Source: Pleomorphomonas carboxyditropha
Lineage (GTDB): Bacteria > Pseudomonadota > Alphaproteobacteria > Rhizobiales > Pleomorphomonadaceae
Length of the DNA stretch: 64,000 bases
Assembly (NCBI RefSeq): GCF_002770725.1
Contig: NZ_NQVN01000001.1
Coordinates: forward strand, 62,001 to 126,000
Direction of reading: 5' to 3'
Positions 33,703 through 44,600 of the stretch are shown piece after piece. The notes below the pieces were generated by a model. It saw only the letters and a program-made list of their open reading frames with translations, ran no database searches and was not told the DNA's origin. The position numbers and the translations under genes were made by a program. Within the stretch, counting starts at the first letter, position 1; each line of letters opens with the position of its first letter.

Positions 33703-34128
33703 GTGAAGTACACAGTTCCGGCCCTGATCCTGTCCGTGCTGATTCCGGCGCCCGCCCTCGCCGATGGCGACCCCGCCAAGGGCAAGAGGGTCTTCAACAA
33801 GTGCGCCATCTGCCACGCCGTCGGTCCCGATGCCAATGCCAAGGTCGGCGTCGAGCTCAACGGCGTCGTCGGCCGTCCCATCGCCTCGGTCGAGGGGTTC
33901 GACTATTCGCCGGCTCTGCAGGCATTCGGGGCCGGCGGCAAGGTCTGGGACGAGGCCACGCTTTCGGCCTACCTCGCCGATCCCATGAAATTCATCGACA
34001 AGGGAAAGATGGCCTTCGTCGGCATCAAGAAGCAGAACGAGATCGACCACCTGATCGCCTATCTCAAGACGTTCGATCTCGATGGATCCCTGCGCCAGTC
34101 CGGTCCGGCCCCCCAGATCGCCGACTGA
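33703..34128 (+). CDS. Class I cytochrome c, periplasmic
   Basis: A 141-residue small cytochrome c. A signal peptide of about 20 residues ends PALA-DG. Haem is bound through CAICH (about residues 34-38), in the run GKRVFNKCAICHAVGPDANA. The sixth ligand is probably the Met in FIDKGKMAFVGIK (about 102). This is the cytochrome c2 / mono-haem c552 pattern found in alphaproteobacterial electron transfer. The start codon is GTG, six bases after AAGGA. It follows the EamA gene by 19 bases but has a strong terminator of its own. The redox partners are unknown. Confidence 0.93.
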   Translation: MKYTVPALILSVLIPAPALADGDPAKGKRVFNKCAICHAVGPDANAKVGVELNGVVGRPIASVEGFDYSPALQAFGAGGKVWDEATLSAYLADPMKFIDKGKMAFVGIKKQNEIDHLIAYLKTFDLDGSLRQSGPAPQIAD

Positions 34129-34145
34129 TGCGATCGCAATCGGTG

Positions 34146-34192
34146 TAGATCCCCATGCGTCCTGGCGGACGCATGGGGATCTAGTCTTTTGT
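34146..34192 (+). terminator. Strong rho-independent terminator after cytochrome c
   Basis: A perfect 17-base stem, TAGATCCCCATGCGTCC (34146-34162) with its complement at 34167-34183 and a four-base loop TGGC, followed by GTCTTTTGTT. It lies 18 bases after the cytochrome stop codon. Confidence 0.92.
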
Positions 34193-34196
34193 TCCC

Positions 34197-34241
34197 GCAT
34201 CGGATTTACCGAAAACCGGATTCCACTTTTCGGTCCGATGC
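34197..34241. repeat. Palindromic intergenic repeat, family B, copy 2
   Basis: A 45-base element GCATCGGATT ... CCGAAAACCGGATTCCACTT ... GGTCCGATGC. It differs from copy 1 (17149-17193) at only a few bases. It lies eight bases past the uvrD stop and directly after the cytochrome c terminator. Both copies sit next to the stop codon of a minus-strand gene in the same orientation. Confidence 0.8.
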
Positions 34242-34248
34242 TGTAGCC

Positions 34249-36672
34249 CTAGTTGCCGGCACGCTCCAGGAAGCTGTCGACCACCCGCTTCTGGCCGGCC
34301 TTGTCGAAATCGACGGTGACCTTGTTGCCGTCGACGGCGGCGACCGAGCCGGGGCCGAACTTGACGTGGAACACCCGGTCGCCGGCCGCGAATTTCGGCG
34401 CGCCTTCCACCACCGACTTGGCGATCAGCTCGCCCTCGATCAGCTTGGGCTGGCCGCGGCCGTAGGACGGTTGCGCCGGCGAGGAGAAGCCGCCACGGCC
34501 GGTGGAGCCGGCCGCCTTCTGGGCCTTCTGGGCGCGCTGCCAGCCGGGCGTGTCGTAGTTGGACTGGAAGCGCTCGACGCTGTCGAAGCGCGAGGCGCCG
34601 TAGGGATTCTGGCGGCCGAAGGACGAGCCGTAGCCGCCGTAGGCGCTGCCGGTCTCCTTGATCTCGACGTGGCCCGCCGGCAATTCGTCGAGGAAGCGCG
34701 AGGGGATCGACGACTGCCAGGAGCCGTGGATGCGGCGGTTGGAGGTGAACCAGATCAGGCAATGCCTTTTCGCGCGCGTCAGGCCGACGTAGGCGAGGCG
34801 GCGCTCCTCCTCGAGGCCGGCTCTACCGCCCTCGTCGAGGGCGCGCTGGTGCGGGAACAGGCCTTCCTCCCAGCCGGGCAGGAACACGGTGTCGAATTCG
34901 AGGCCCTTGGCCGAGTGCAGCGTCATGATCGAGACGGCGTCGAGCTGCTCGCCGGCATCACGGTCCATCACCAGCGAGATGTGTTCGAGAAAGCCTTCCA
35001 TGCTCTCGAACTCGTCCATGGAGCGGATCAGCTCCTTGAGGTTTTCGAGGCGACCCGGCGCATCGGCCGAGCGGTCGTTCTGCCACATGGCGGTGTAGCC
35101 GCTCTCGTCGAGGATCAGCTCGGCCAGCTCGGTGTGCTTCATGGCGGGAACGAGGTCGCGCCAGCGGCCGAGGCTGTCGAGGAAGTCGCGCAGCGCCGTG
35201 CGCGTCTTGCCCTTGAATTCCTCGGTGGCGACCAACTGGTGGGTCGCTTCGGTGAGCGGCACCCCCTCGGCCCGGCCGTAGTCGTGCAGCGTGCGGACGG
35301 AGGTGTCGCCGATGCCGCGGCGCGGCGTGTTGACGATGCGCTCGAAGGCGAGGTCGTCGGCCGGCTGCATGACGATGCGGAAATAGGCGAGGGCGTCGCG
35401 GATCTCGGCCCGCTCGTAGAAGCGCGGGCCGCCGATGACGCGATAGGGAATGCCGGAGGTGACGAAGCGGTCTTCGAACTCGCGCATCTGGAAGGAGGCG
35501 CGCACGAGGATGGCGATGTCGTTGAGCGGCGTGCCGCCCCGCTGATAGCGCTCGATCTCGTCGCCGATCGAGCGGGCCTCCTCCTCCGAATCCCAGGCCG
35601 AGGCGACGAACACCTTGTCCTCGTCGTCGGCCTGCGGCAGGTCGGTGAACAGCGTCTTGCCGAGCCGCGCCTCGTTGTGGGCGATCAGGTGCGAGGCGGC
35701 GCCGAGGATATGGGCGGTGGAGCGGTAGTTGCGTTCGAGCCGGATCACCTTGGCGCCGGGGAAATCGCGCTCGTAGCGCAGGATGTTGTCGACCTCGGCG
35801 CCTCGCCAGCCGTAGATCGACTGGTCGTCGTCGCCGACGCAGCAGATGTTGTGCGAGCCCTGGGCCAAGAGGCGCAGCCAGAGATACTGGACGACGTTGG
35901 TGTCCTGGTACTCGTCGACCAGGATGAAGCGGAAGCGCTTGTGGTAGTCGGCCAGCACGTCCGGGTTCTCACGCAGCAGCGTCACCGCCTCGAGCAGCAG
36001 GTCGCCGAAGTCGACGGCGTTGAGTACCTTCAGCCGCGCCTGGTAGGCGGCGTAGAGCTCGCGGCCGCGGCCGTTGACATAGGCGCGCGCCTCGCCCTCG
36101 GGGATGTCGGCGGGCCTCAGGCCCTTGTTCTTCCAGCCGTCGAGCGCCGAGGCGAACTGGCGGGCCGGCCAGCGCTTCTCGTCGATGCCATCGGCCTGGA
36201 TCAACTGCTTGATCAGGCGGATCTGGTCGTCGGTGTCGAGGATGGTGAAGTTGCTCTTGAGGCCGACCAGCTCGGCGTGCTTCCTCAACATGCGGACGCC
36301 GATCGAGTGGAAGGTGCCGAGCCAGGGCATGCCCTCGACGACGCCGCCGACCAACTGGCCGACGCGCTCCTTCATCTCGCGTGCCGCCTTGTTGGTGAAG
36401 GTGACGGCGAGGATCTGCGAGGGAAAGGCGCGGCGCGTCGCCAGGATATGGGCGATGCGGGTGGTCAAGACGCGCGTCTTGCCGGTGCCGGCGCCGGCCA
36501 GCACCAGCACCGGGCCATCCAGCGTCTCCACCGCCTCGCGCTGCTCGGGGTTCATGCCCTGCAGGTAGCCGCCGGCGGCGCCTGGACGGGCGGCGGCCAT
36601 GGCGCGGGCGGCGATGCCCAGCGAGGGGGAGGCGTCGAAATCGCTGTCGTCGTGATTCTGGGAAGCGGTCAT
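34249..36672 (-). CDS. uvrD: ATP-dependent DNA helicase UvrD/PcrA
   Basis: An 807-residue superfamily 1 3'-5' helicase for nucleotide-excision and mismatch repair. Motifs in order are Q motif MNPEQREAV, Walker A GAGTGKT (60-66), LAVTFTNKAAREMKERV (Ia), ILVDEYQDTN (II), VGDDDQSIYGWRGA (III), VIRLERNYRS (IV), VSIMTLHSAKGLEFDTVFL (V) and EERRLAYVGLTRAK (VI). The C-terminal RNA-polymerase-binding Tudor-like domain ends GDRVFHVKFGPGSVAAVDGN and on. The start at 36672 begins MTASQNHDDS; the frame is open 66 codons upstream without sense. A damaged copy of its last 24 codons lies at 29186. Confidence 0.95.
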   Translation of the reverse strand: MTASQNHDDSDFDASPSLGIAARAMAAARPGAAGGYLQGMNPEQREAVETLDGPVLVLAGAGTGKTRVLTTRIAHILATRRAFPSQILAVTFTNKAAREMKERVGQLVGGVVEGMPWLGTFHSIGVRMLRKHAELVGLKSNFTILDTDDQIRLIKQLIQADGIDEKRWPARQFASALDGWKNKGLRPADIPEGEARAYVNGRGRELYAAYQARLKVLNAVDFGDLLLEAVTLLRENPDVLADYHKRFRFILVDEYQDTNVVQYLWLRLLAQGSHNICCVGDDDQSIYGWRGAEVDNILRYERDFPGAKVIRLERNYRSTAHILGAASHLIAHNEARLGKTLFTDLPQADDEDKVFVASAWDSEEEARSIGDEIERYQRGGTPLNDIAILVRASFQMREFEDRFVTSGIPYRVIGGPRFYERAEIRDALAYFRIVMQPADDLAFERIVNTPRRGIGDTSVRTLHDYGRAEGVPLTEATHQLVATEEFKGKTRTALRDFLDSLGRWRDLVPAMKHTELAELILDESGYTAMWQNDRSADAPGRLENLKELIRSMDEFESMEGFLEHISLVMDRDAGEQLDAVSIMTLHSAKGLEFDTVFLPGWEEGLFPHQRALDEGGRAGLEEERRLAYVGLTRAKRHCLIWFTSNRRIHGSWQSSIPSRFLDELPAGHVEIKETGSAYGGYGSSFGRQNPYGASRFDSVERFQSNYDTPGWQRAQKAQKAAGSTGRGGFSSPAQPSYGRGQPKLIEGELIAKSVVEGAPKFAAGDRVFHVKFGPGSVAAVDGNKVTVDFDKAGQKRVVDSFLERAGN

Positions 36673-36960
36673 GACGAGAACAATAGAGCAACGGCGCGGC
36701 GGTTGCGAGAGTGTCGTGTTTGCGGTCCCCCTTGGTCCGCCATTTCGACAATCTTCTCCCGCTCCTGCGGCCCAAGTTTGCGCGGCCGTCCGAAACCTCA
36801 CCACGCTGGCGCGCCATCTCGCGGTCGCGGGCGGGGCCGCCCAACGGAAGCGCTGCCGGCAAACATACAACCGGCCTTCGCCCGCTCCATCGAGATACGG
36901 TCAGGCAGGATGACGCGTCACATTAGGACGAAGAATCCGAAAACCGAGCCTCGCCACGCT

Positions 36961-37015
36961 CACCACAAAATAGTGGTTTATAGTGTTTGACACTTCTCGT
37001 GCCGCCGCCCATAGT
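36961..37015 (+). promoter_or_regulatory. Promoter and operator of the first ParD/ParE-like module
   Basis: A perfect -35 TTGACA (36987-36992) is followed after 17 bases by CATAGT (37010-37015). The -35 lies inside AGTGT-TTG-ACACT (36982-36994). A weaker repeat, CCAC-N6-GTGG (36963-36976), and near-direct repeats TAGTGGTTTA/TAGTGTTTGA lie just upstream. This is the usual layout for autorepression by the antitoxin. Confidence 0.65.
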
Positions 37016-37036
37016 AGAACAAGAGGAGTACGAGCC

Positions 37037-37312
37037 ATGAAGCCAGCGGGGCAGATGACCATCACCCTGACAGACGAACTGGAGCAGTTTGTCCGTTCCG
37101 AGGTCAACGAAGGCGCTTTTGCGTCCAACAGCGAGTACATCCGGGAACTTGTCCGCGAGCGCTACCGGAAAAAGATGGCGCGTGACGAAAAGCTCAAGGC
37201 GCTGGATGCCGCCCTGGCGCGCGGGATCGCGGACGCGGATGCGGGCAGGGGCCTGCCCCTCAAGGAGGCGTTTCAGCATATCCGCGCCACGCTCGGTCTG
37301 CCCTCCGACTGA
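37037..37312 (+). CDS. parD: ParD-like ribbon-helix-helix antitoxin
   Basis: A 91-residue antitoxin of the CopG/ParD type. The N-terminal ribbon-helix-helix reads MTITLTDELEQFVRSEVNEG and FASNSEYIRELVRERYRKK, which binds DNA. The C-terminal half would wrap the toxin. A GAGGAG ribosome site stands eight bases before the ATG at 37037; an upstream in-frame ATG at 36983 falls within the promoter. The toxin gene starts 12 bases after its stop. It should repress the operon through the inverted repeats just ahead. Confidence 0.9.
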   Translation: MKPAGQMTITLTDELEQFVRSEVNEGAFASNSEYIRELVRERYRKKMARDEKLKALDAALARGIADADAGRGLPLKEAFQHIRATLGLPSD

Positions 37313-37324
37313 AAGCCCGCCGTC

Positions 37325-37624
37325 GTGAAAGTGATCTTGACGGATCAGGCCCTTGGCGACCTGATCGCCATTGGCCGTTACATCCAGCAAGACAATCCGG
37401 CCCGGGCGGTCACATTCATCGCCGAACTGGAAGAAAAATGCGTGCAGATCGGCCGAGCGCCGCAAGCTTTCCCGCTCATCCCCGGCCGGGAAGCCTCCGG
37501 CATCCGGCGGAGGGTCTACAGCAATTACCTGATCTTTTACCGCGTCCGGGACAATACCGTCGACGTTCTTCACGTCCTGAACGGCGCCATGGATTACGAA
37601 CCGATTCTTTTCCCGGACGCCTAG
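37325..37624 (+). CDS. parE: ParE/RelE-superfamily toxin
   Basis: A 99-residue toxin with the ParE/RelE fold. It opens MKVILTDQALGDLIAIGRYI, has AVTFIAELEEKCVQIGRAPQ, and ends with the strand pattern RRRVYSNYLIFYRVRDNTVD and VLHVLNGAMDY, all typical of ParE. ParE proteins act on DNA gyrase in known cases. The start codon is GTG, with a weak ribosome site, which would hold toxin output below that of the antitoxin. A copy of repeat A begins about 45 bases after its stop. Confidence 0.9.
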   Translation: MKVILTDQALGDLIAIGRYIQQDNPARAVTFIAELEEKCVQIGRAPQAFPLIPGREASGIRRRVYSNYLIFYRVRDNTVDVLHVLNGAMDYEPILFPDA

Positions 37625-37670
37625 CGGAAGGCAAACCCCGTTTGCCGCTGCGGCCGCAATGCACAGCAGT

Positions 37671-37724
37671 GGCGAAGGCACAGGACCTCAGGCCGAAAAG
37701 GGTGCGAGGCGGCTATAGGGCTCC
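37671..37724. repeat. Palindromic intergenic repeat, family A, partial copy 2
   Basis: One arm only: GGCGAAGGCACAGGACCTCA followed by GGCCGAAAAGGG, 10 unlike bases and CTATAGGGCTCC. It lines up with 16588-16640 and, in reverse, with 58050-58103. It lies between the ParE-like toxin gene and the convergent ligA end. Confidence 0.7.
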
Positions 37725-37778
37725 ATGCGGACGATGCGTTAGCTTGGAACTCTGCGCTTCCGGTGTTCTTGGGGCTCG

Positions 37779-39971
<2,193 letters not shown>

Positions 39972-40004
39972 TTAGAACGTAAGCCTAGGCAGCATGCAAG
40001 CCTG

Positions 40005-40574
40005 TCAGAAGGCGGCAACAGCGGTCGTCACCATCAGCGCGCCGGCGAAGGCGGCGAGCACGCCGGCGGTCGCCCGGTTGAGGGCGCCGGCGCCGACATA
40101 GCGGCGGCCGAGACGGCCGAGGACGAGGCCGGCAAATCCCCAGACCGCCGTCGCTACGGCGATGGCGGCCGCCGTTCCGGCCACCAGCGCCGGCGACGGC
40201 GGGCCGGGCGGCAGGACGGCGAAGGCGAGCACCAGCGCCTTGGGGTTGATCAGGGTGATCAGGAACACCCGGCGCGTCGGCACCACTGTCCCCGCCGCCG
40301 GATCGGCGCGCCAGATTTTCACCGCCGACAGGACGAGCGCCGCCGCCGCCAGGAGCTTCAGGACAGGGGCGGCGGCCGGCGCGGCCTCGGCGAGCAGGCC
40401 GGCGCCGAGGCCGAGCAGCGTCAGCGCCAGCCCATAGGCGAGAAGAACGGCGCCGATTGCACCCGGCAGGCGGCGGAGGCCGCCCGTTGCCGTGGCGGCG
40501 GCGACCAGCGCGTTGGTCGGGCCGGGCAGCAGCAGGAGCAGGAGGGCGGCGGACAGCGGAACGGCAAGCGGCAT
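40005..40574 (-). CDS. LysE/RhtB-family exporter
   Basis: A 189-residue membrane protein with about six hydrophobic segments. The family hallmark LLLLLLPGPTNALVAAATAT stands near the start, and the second hallmark FLITLINPKALVLAFAVLPP in the middle. The LysE superfamily exports amino acids such as lysine, threonine or homoserine. It is somewhat shorter than the usual 200-210 residues, mostly in loops. It stands alone on the minus strand, 69 bases past the ligA start, so the substrate cannot be inferred. Confidence 0.85.
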   Translation of the reverse strand: MPLAVPLSAALLLLLLPGPTNALVAAATATGGLRRLPGAIGAVLLAYGLALTLLGLGAGLLAEAAPAAAPVLKLLAAAALVLSAVKIWRADPAAGTVVPTRRVFLITLINPKALVLAFAVLPPGPPSPALVAGTAAAIAVATAVWGFAGLVLGRLGRRYVGAGALNRATAGVLAAFAGALMVTTAVAAF

Positions 40575-40721
40575 GACGGCCTTGAGGGGATCACCATAAG
40601 GGTCACTCCGAATGCCATATTTTCCGGTCGGGAAAAAGCGGCTCCGGTATGGGTTCCGTTGGTTTGGGTTGGAGCCGAAGGCCTCATCGGGCGCTGGATG
40701 TCAAAAGTCGGCGATGGCGGT

Positions 40722-41024
40722 CTACGGCGCTTCTTCCAGATCGATGTCCCGTCCGGCGTGGAACATCCTCAGGATGATGACTGTATCTCCGGAAACTGTG
40801 AAGGCGATCGTCGCCTTGCGACGGAATCCAGCTAGGCGGAGGCCAGGCCGGATGTCGTCGCGCAACGTGCCGCGTTCGGGGAAAGTCTCGAATCCCAGGC
40901 AATAACCATAGATCGTGGCAACATAGTCCCGCGCGACGCGTGCTCCCGCCCTCGGCAGGAGGTAATCATACAGCGCCGCAAAGTCGCGCTGAGCTTCGAC
41001 CGCGAACCGCACGGCATATTTCAT
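40722..41024 (-). CDS. ParE/RelE-superfamily toxin of the second module
   Basis: A 100-residue toxin. It opens MKYAVRFAVEAQRDFAALYD, contains VARDYVATIYGYCLGFETFP and RDDIRPGLRLAGFRRKATIA, and ends with the strand VIILRMFHAGRDIDLEEA. The pattern RPGLR ... FxxGRD matches the ParE branch of the family well. The ATG overlaps the antitoxin stop codon by four bases, so it is translated after it. The open frame runs 19 codons upstream, but within the antitoxin gene. The target is not readable. Confidence 0.9.
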   Translation of the reverse strand: MKYAVRFAVEAQRDFAALYDYLLPRAGARVARDYVATIYGYCLGFETFPERGTLRDDIRPGLRLAGFRRKATIAFTVSGDTVIILRMFHAGRDIDLEEAP

Positions 41025-41314
41025 TTCCCGGACGCCGGGTCGACCGCCTTGGCGTCCATATGCGCCTGAAGCTGCCGCCATGTTTCGGCGGCGCTGGCCG
41101 TCGTTCCGGCCGGATCGGCCTCAACGGCGTCGAATGTCGCGGCGACTTCCTCGCGCAACCATTTCTCGACGATGGAATCACGGGTGGCGAGAATCCGCAG
41201 GCCATCCCGGACGACTTCGCTCTCCGTGGCATATTGGCCGGAGCTGACTTTGGCTCGGACCATCTCCGCCATGTCGTGGGGCAGCGTGATGCTGAGCGAT
41301 CGGGTCGTGCGCAT
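41021..41314 (-). CDS. ParD-like antitoxin of the second module
   Basis: A 97-residue ribbon-helix-helix antitoxin. It starts MRTTRSLSITLPHDMAEMVR, then SGQYATESEVVRDGLRILAT, both typical of type II ParD antitoxins. The toxin-binding C-terminus ends VDPASGK. The start at 41314 is chosen because the DNA-binding strand follows at once; two ATG codons upstream (41347 and 41359) are in frame but fall near the likely promoter. The four-base overlap with the toxin differs from the first module, where a 12-base gap stands, so the two modules are not recent copies. Confidence 0.88.
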   Translation of the reverse strand: MRTTRSLSITLPHDMAEMVRAKVSSGQYATESEVVRDGLRILATRDSIVEKWLREEVAATFDAVEADPAGTTASAAETWRQLQAHMDAKAVDPASGK

Positions 41315-41628
41315 GGGGAACGTCCTCGGTTGCTGTCCGGCTTTCATAGCACGAAGCACGATTTAATCCTACAGCCCTTTTGGCTTGGCCTCCTTTCGGT
41401 GCTCAAACAGCGAGGTTGATTCCATCGCCCGCAGGGGGCTGCCCGCGGAATGGTCAATTCTGTCTTAATCCCGTTTCCCAGCGGCGTCGCGATTTGCTAA
41501 GTCTTCCGGAAGGGGCGGTGGCGCCATGGTGCGATGTTTGCACGGCGGCGCGATGGCCGGTCGGGGCGTGGCGCGGCGGACGGTGAGCGACGCCATCGCC
41601 CGAGGGCGGGTAAACGGGAGCCAAAGCG
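41315..41628. other. Intergenic region, 314 bases, between the antitoxin and AsmA genes
   Basis: A tandem repeat of AGCACGA (41348-41354 and 41355-41361) lies 34 bases before the antitoxin start and may be its operator. The rest should carry the divergent promoters of the toxin-antitoxin pair and the AsmA gene. I see no further gene or strong terminator. Confidence 0.5.
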
Positions 41629-44600
41629 CTGAATTCGCTGTATTTCGGTATCGGATTCACGGTCATCCTGGCGCTCCTCGTGGCGCTGGTCGGGCCGCTG
41701 TTTGTCGATTGGACGGCCTATCGGGCCGCTTTCGAGACGGAAGCGGCGCATGTCCTGGGACACAAGGTGTCCGTTCGCGGCACGGCCGACGCCAGCCTTC
41801 TGCCCTATCCCTCGCTGTCCTTCTCCGACGTGGTGATCGGCGACGACCCCAACGCGCCGCTGATGACCGTCGGCCGCTTCAACATGGAGATCGAGCTGTT
41901 CCCACTGCTGTCGGGGGAAATCCACGTTACCGAGATGCAGGTGGTCCAGCCCGAGCTCAACGTCCGCATCGACGACGACGGCGCCTTCGAGTGGATGGCC
42001 GCCGAGGGCGGCATCGGCATCAACCCGAGCCGGGTGATGCTGTCGGGCGTCGACATCGAGGACGGCCGTCTCGTCGTCTCCGACGCGCGGCACAGCCGGC
42101 CGGTGGTGGTGGACGGCATCGAGGCCCGCCTCGACGCGCCGGCGCTGGCCGGTCCCTACAAGGTGGAAGGCACGGCGCGGGCCGGCGGCGACACCTTCAC
42201 CATCAAGGCGGCGACCGGCGCCGCCTCCGGCAACGGCGCCTTCGCGCTCAAGGCCAACGTGCGCTCGGCGGTTCATCCGGTGGTCGCCAATTTCGACGGC
42301 CAGCTCAAGATCGCCAACCACCGGCCGACCTGGGCCGGCAAGGCGACGCTCGACCGCCTCATCGCCAAGGAGGACCAGGCGACCTTGCCCTGGTCGCTCG
42401 CCGCCGATCTCGACGTCTCCAACCGGGCGGTGCTCGCCAAGGCGCTGGAGTTCCGCTACGGCGCCGAGGAGCGGCCGTTCACCATCTCCGGCGCCGCGAC
42501 GCTGGATCTCGCGGCGGTGCCGAGCTTCGAGGCGGTGCTCTCGGCCCGCCAGATCGATCTCGACCGGACGCTCGGCGAGGGACCGGACAAGCCGGTGTCC
42601 TTCGACGGGGCGCTCGCCGCCTTCGGCGCGACCATCGCCGGCCTGCCGGTGCCGAGCGTGCCCGGCCGCATCGGCTTCGACATTCCCGGCGTGGTGGTCG
42701 GCGGCAACATCGTCTCCGATCTCCGGGCCGACCTCGTCACCGCCGCCTCCGGCTGGACCATCGACACGCTGGAGGCGACGCTGCCGGGCAAGTCGTCGCT
42801 GACCGCGCGCGGCGCGCTCGCCACGGCGCCGACCGTCGGCTTCAACGGCGACGTCACGCTCGCCTCCGACCAGCCGGCGACGCTGATCGCCTGGTGGGCG
42901 CCCGACCGGCCGAAGCTCGGCCTCGATCCCTTCCGCCTGTCGGCCAAGGTCACCGCCTCGGCGGACGGGCTGGCGCTGCAGGACGTCGACGCCCGCCTCG
43001 ACGAAGGCCGGGTGAGCGGTTCGCTCGACTTTTCGCCCGGCGTCGCCGGCCGCAAGCCGCGACTGACGCTGTCGCTCGACGCCGACCAGCTCCGCCTTTC
43101 CGACGTGCAGACGGTCGCCGGCCTCGCCACGGGGCAGGGCGCCGGCGCCGACGTGGTGGTCAAGGCGGCGATCGGATCGCTAATCGCCGGCGACGCCCGC
43201 GCCGAAGGGTTCGACGTGTCGGCTTCGCTGGTCGATTCGACGCTCGACGTCGACCGCTTGTTCGTCCGCTCGCTGTCCGGCGCCCGCGTCACCGCCGCCG
43301 GCACCATCCGCGACGTGACGACGACGCCCGACGGCTCGATCCAGATGCGGGTCTCGGCGGAAAAGCTGGACGGCATCGCCGATCTCGCCCGCGCGCTCGT
43401 CCCCGACACGCCGGCCGCCGCCTTCCTGCGCGACGCCGCCCCCCATCTCGGGCCGGCCAGCCTGGAAGGCACTGTGCAGGCCAGGGCGTCGGGCGAGGGC
43501 ACCGATATCCGGGTGGACCTGAACGGCTCGGCCGCCTCCACCAACATTCGCGGCGAGCTCGCCTTCAAGGGGCGGATCGACGCCTGGGACGCCGCCGACA
43601 TCTCCACCGACGTCAGCCTCACCGGTCCCGACGGCGCCGAGCTGATGCGCCAGTTCGGCCTTGCCGTGCCGGAGGTCGGCCGGCCGGGCGCCGGCAGCCT
43701 GACGCTGTCGGCCATGGGCAAGTCGAAGGACGGCCTCGCCGTGGTGCTGCGCGGCGCCATGGGGCCGACCGAGGTGACGCTCAACGGCTCGGCGACGCTG
43801 ACGCGCGGCGCCGCGCCGAGCGCCGAGCTCGACCTCGACCTGAAGTCGCCGGACGTCGGCTCGCTCCTGGTGCTCACGGGCAACATCGTCCAGGGCGTCA
43901 TCGGCTCGACGCCGGCCGACGTCGCCGCCCATCTCTCCATCGGCAACCGCAAGGTCCTGGTCAACCGCATCGAGGGCAAGCTCGACGAGGTGCCGACGGC
44001 CGGCGACATCGCCATCGATTTCGCCCCCAACGTGCCGAAGGTGACCGGCAGCCTGTCGTTCGACGAGGGCTCGCTCGCCGGCCTCGGCGAGGCCATACTC
44101 GGGCCGGCGGTGTTCGATTTCCCGATCGTCCAGAGCCGCAATCCCTGGCCGGAGGCGCCGTTCGGCGCGGCGCTGATCGACGGCTTCGACACCGATCTCG
44201 CCCTGAAGTTCGACCGGCTCGACATCGAGGGCGGACCGCCGGCCAAGGGCGTGTCGCTGTCGCTGGCCAGCAACGCCTCGGGCACCGGGCTCGACGGCAT
44301 CTCGGCGACGCTGGCCGGCGGCAAGCTGTCCGGCGACCTGATGATCAAGCGCGATCTCGACGGCACGGCAGGCGTTTCCGGCACCTTGCGCCTCGATGGC
44401 GCGGCGGCCGAGGAATTCGCCTGGCGGCGCGACGACCGGCCGATGGTGACCGGCGCCTTCAGCATCGACACCCAGATCAACGCCACCGGCCGGACGCTGG
44501 CCGGCTGGATGTCGTCGCTGACCGGCGGCGGCAGCTTCTCGGTTCAGAAGGGCCGGCTCGCCCACATGACGACGCGGGCCTTCGACCAGGTGATCCGGCT

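Noticed and set aside
34189..36990. A 933-codon frame opposite uvrD
   Set aside because: No motifs; the helicase on the other strand has all of its motifs in order.
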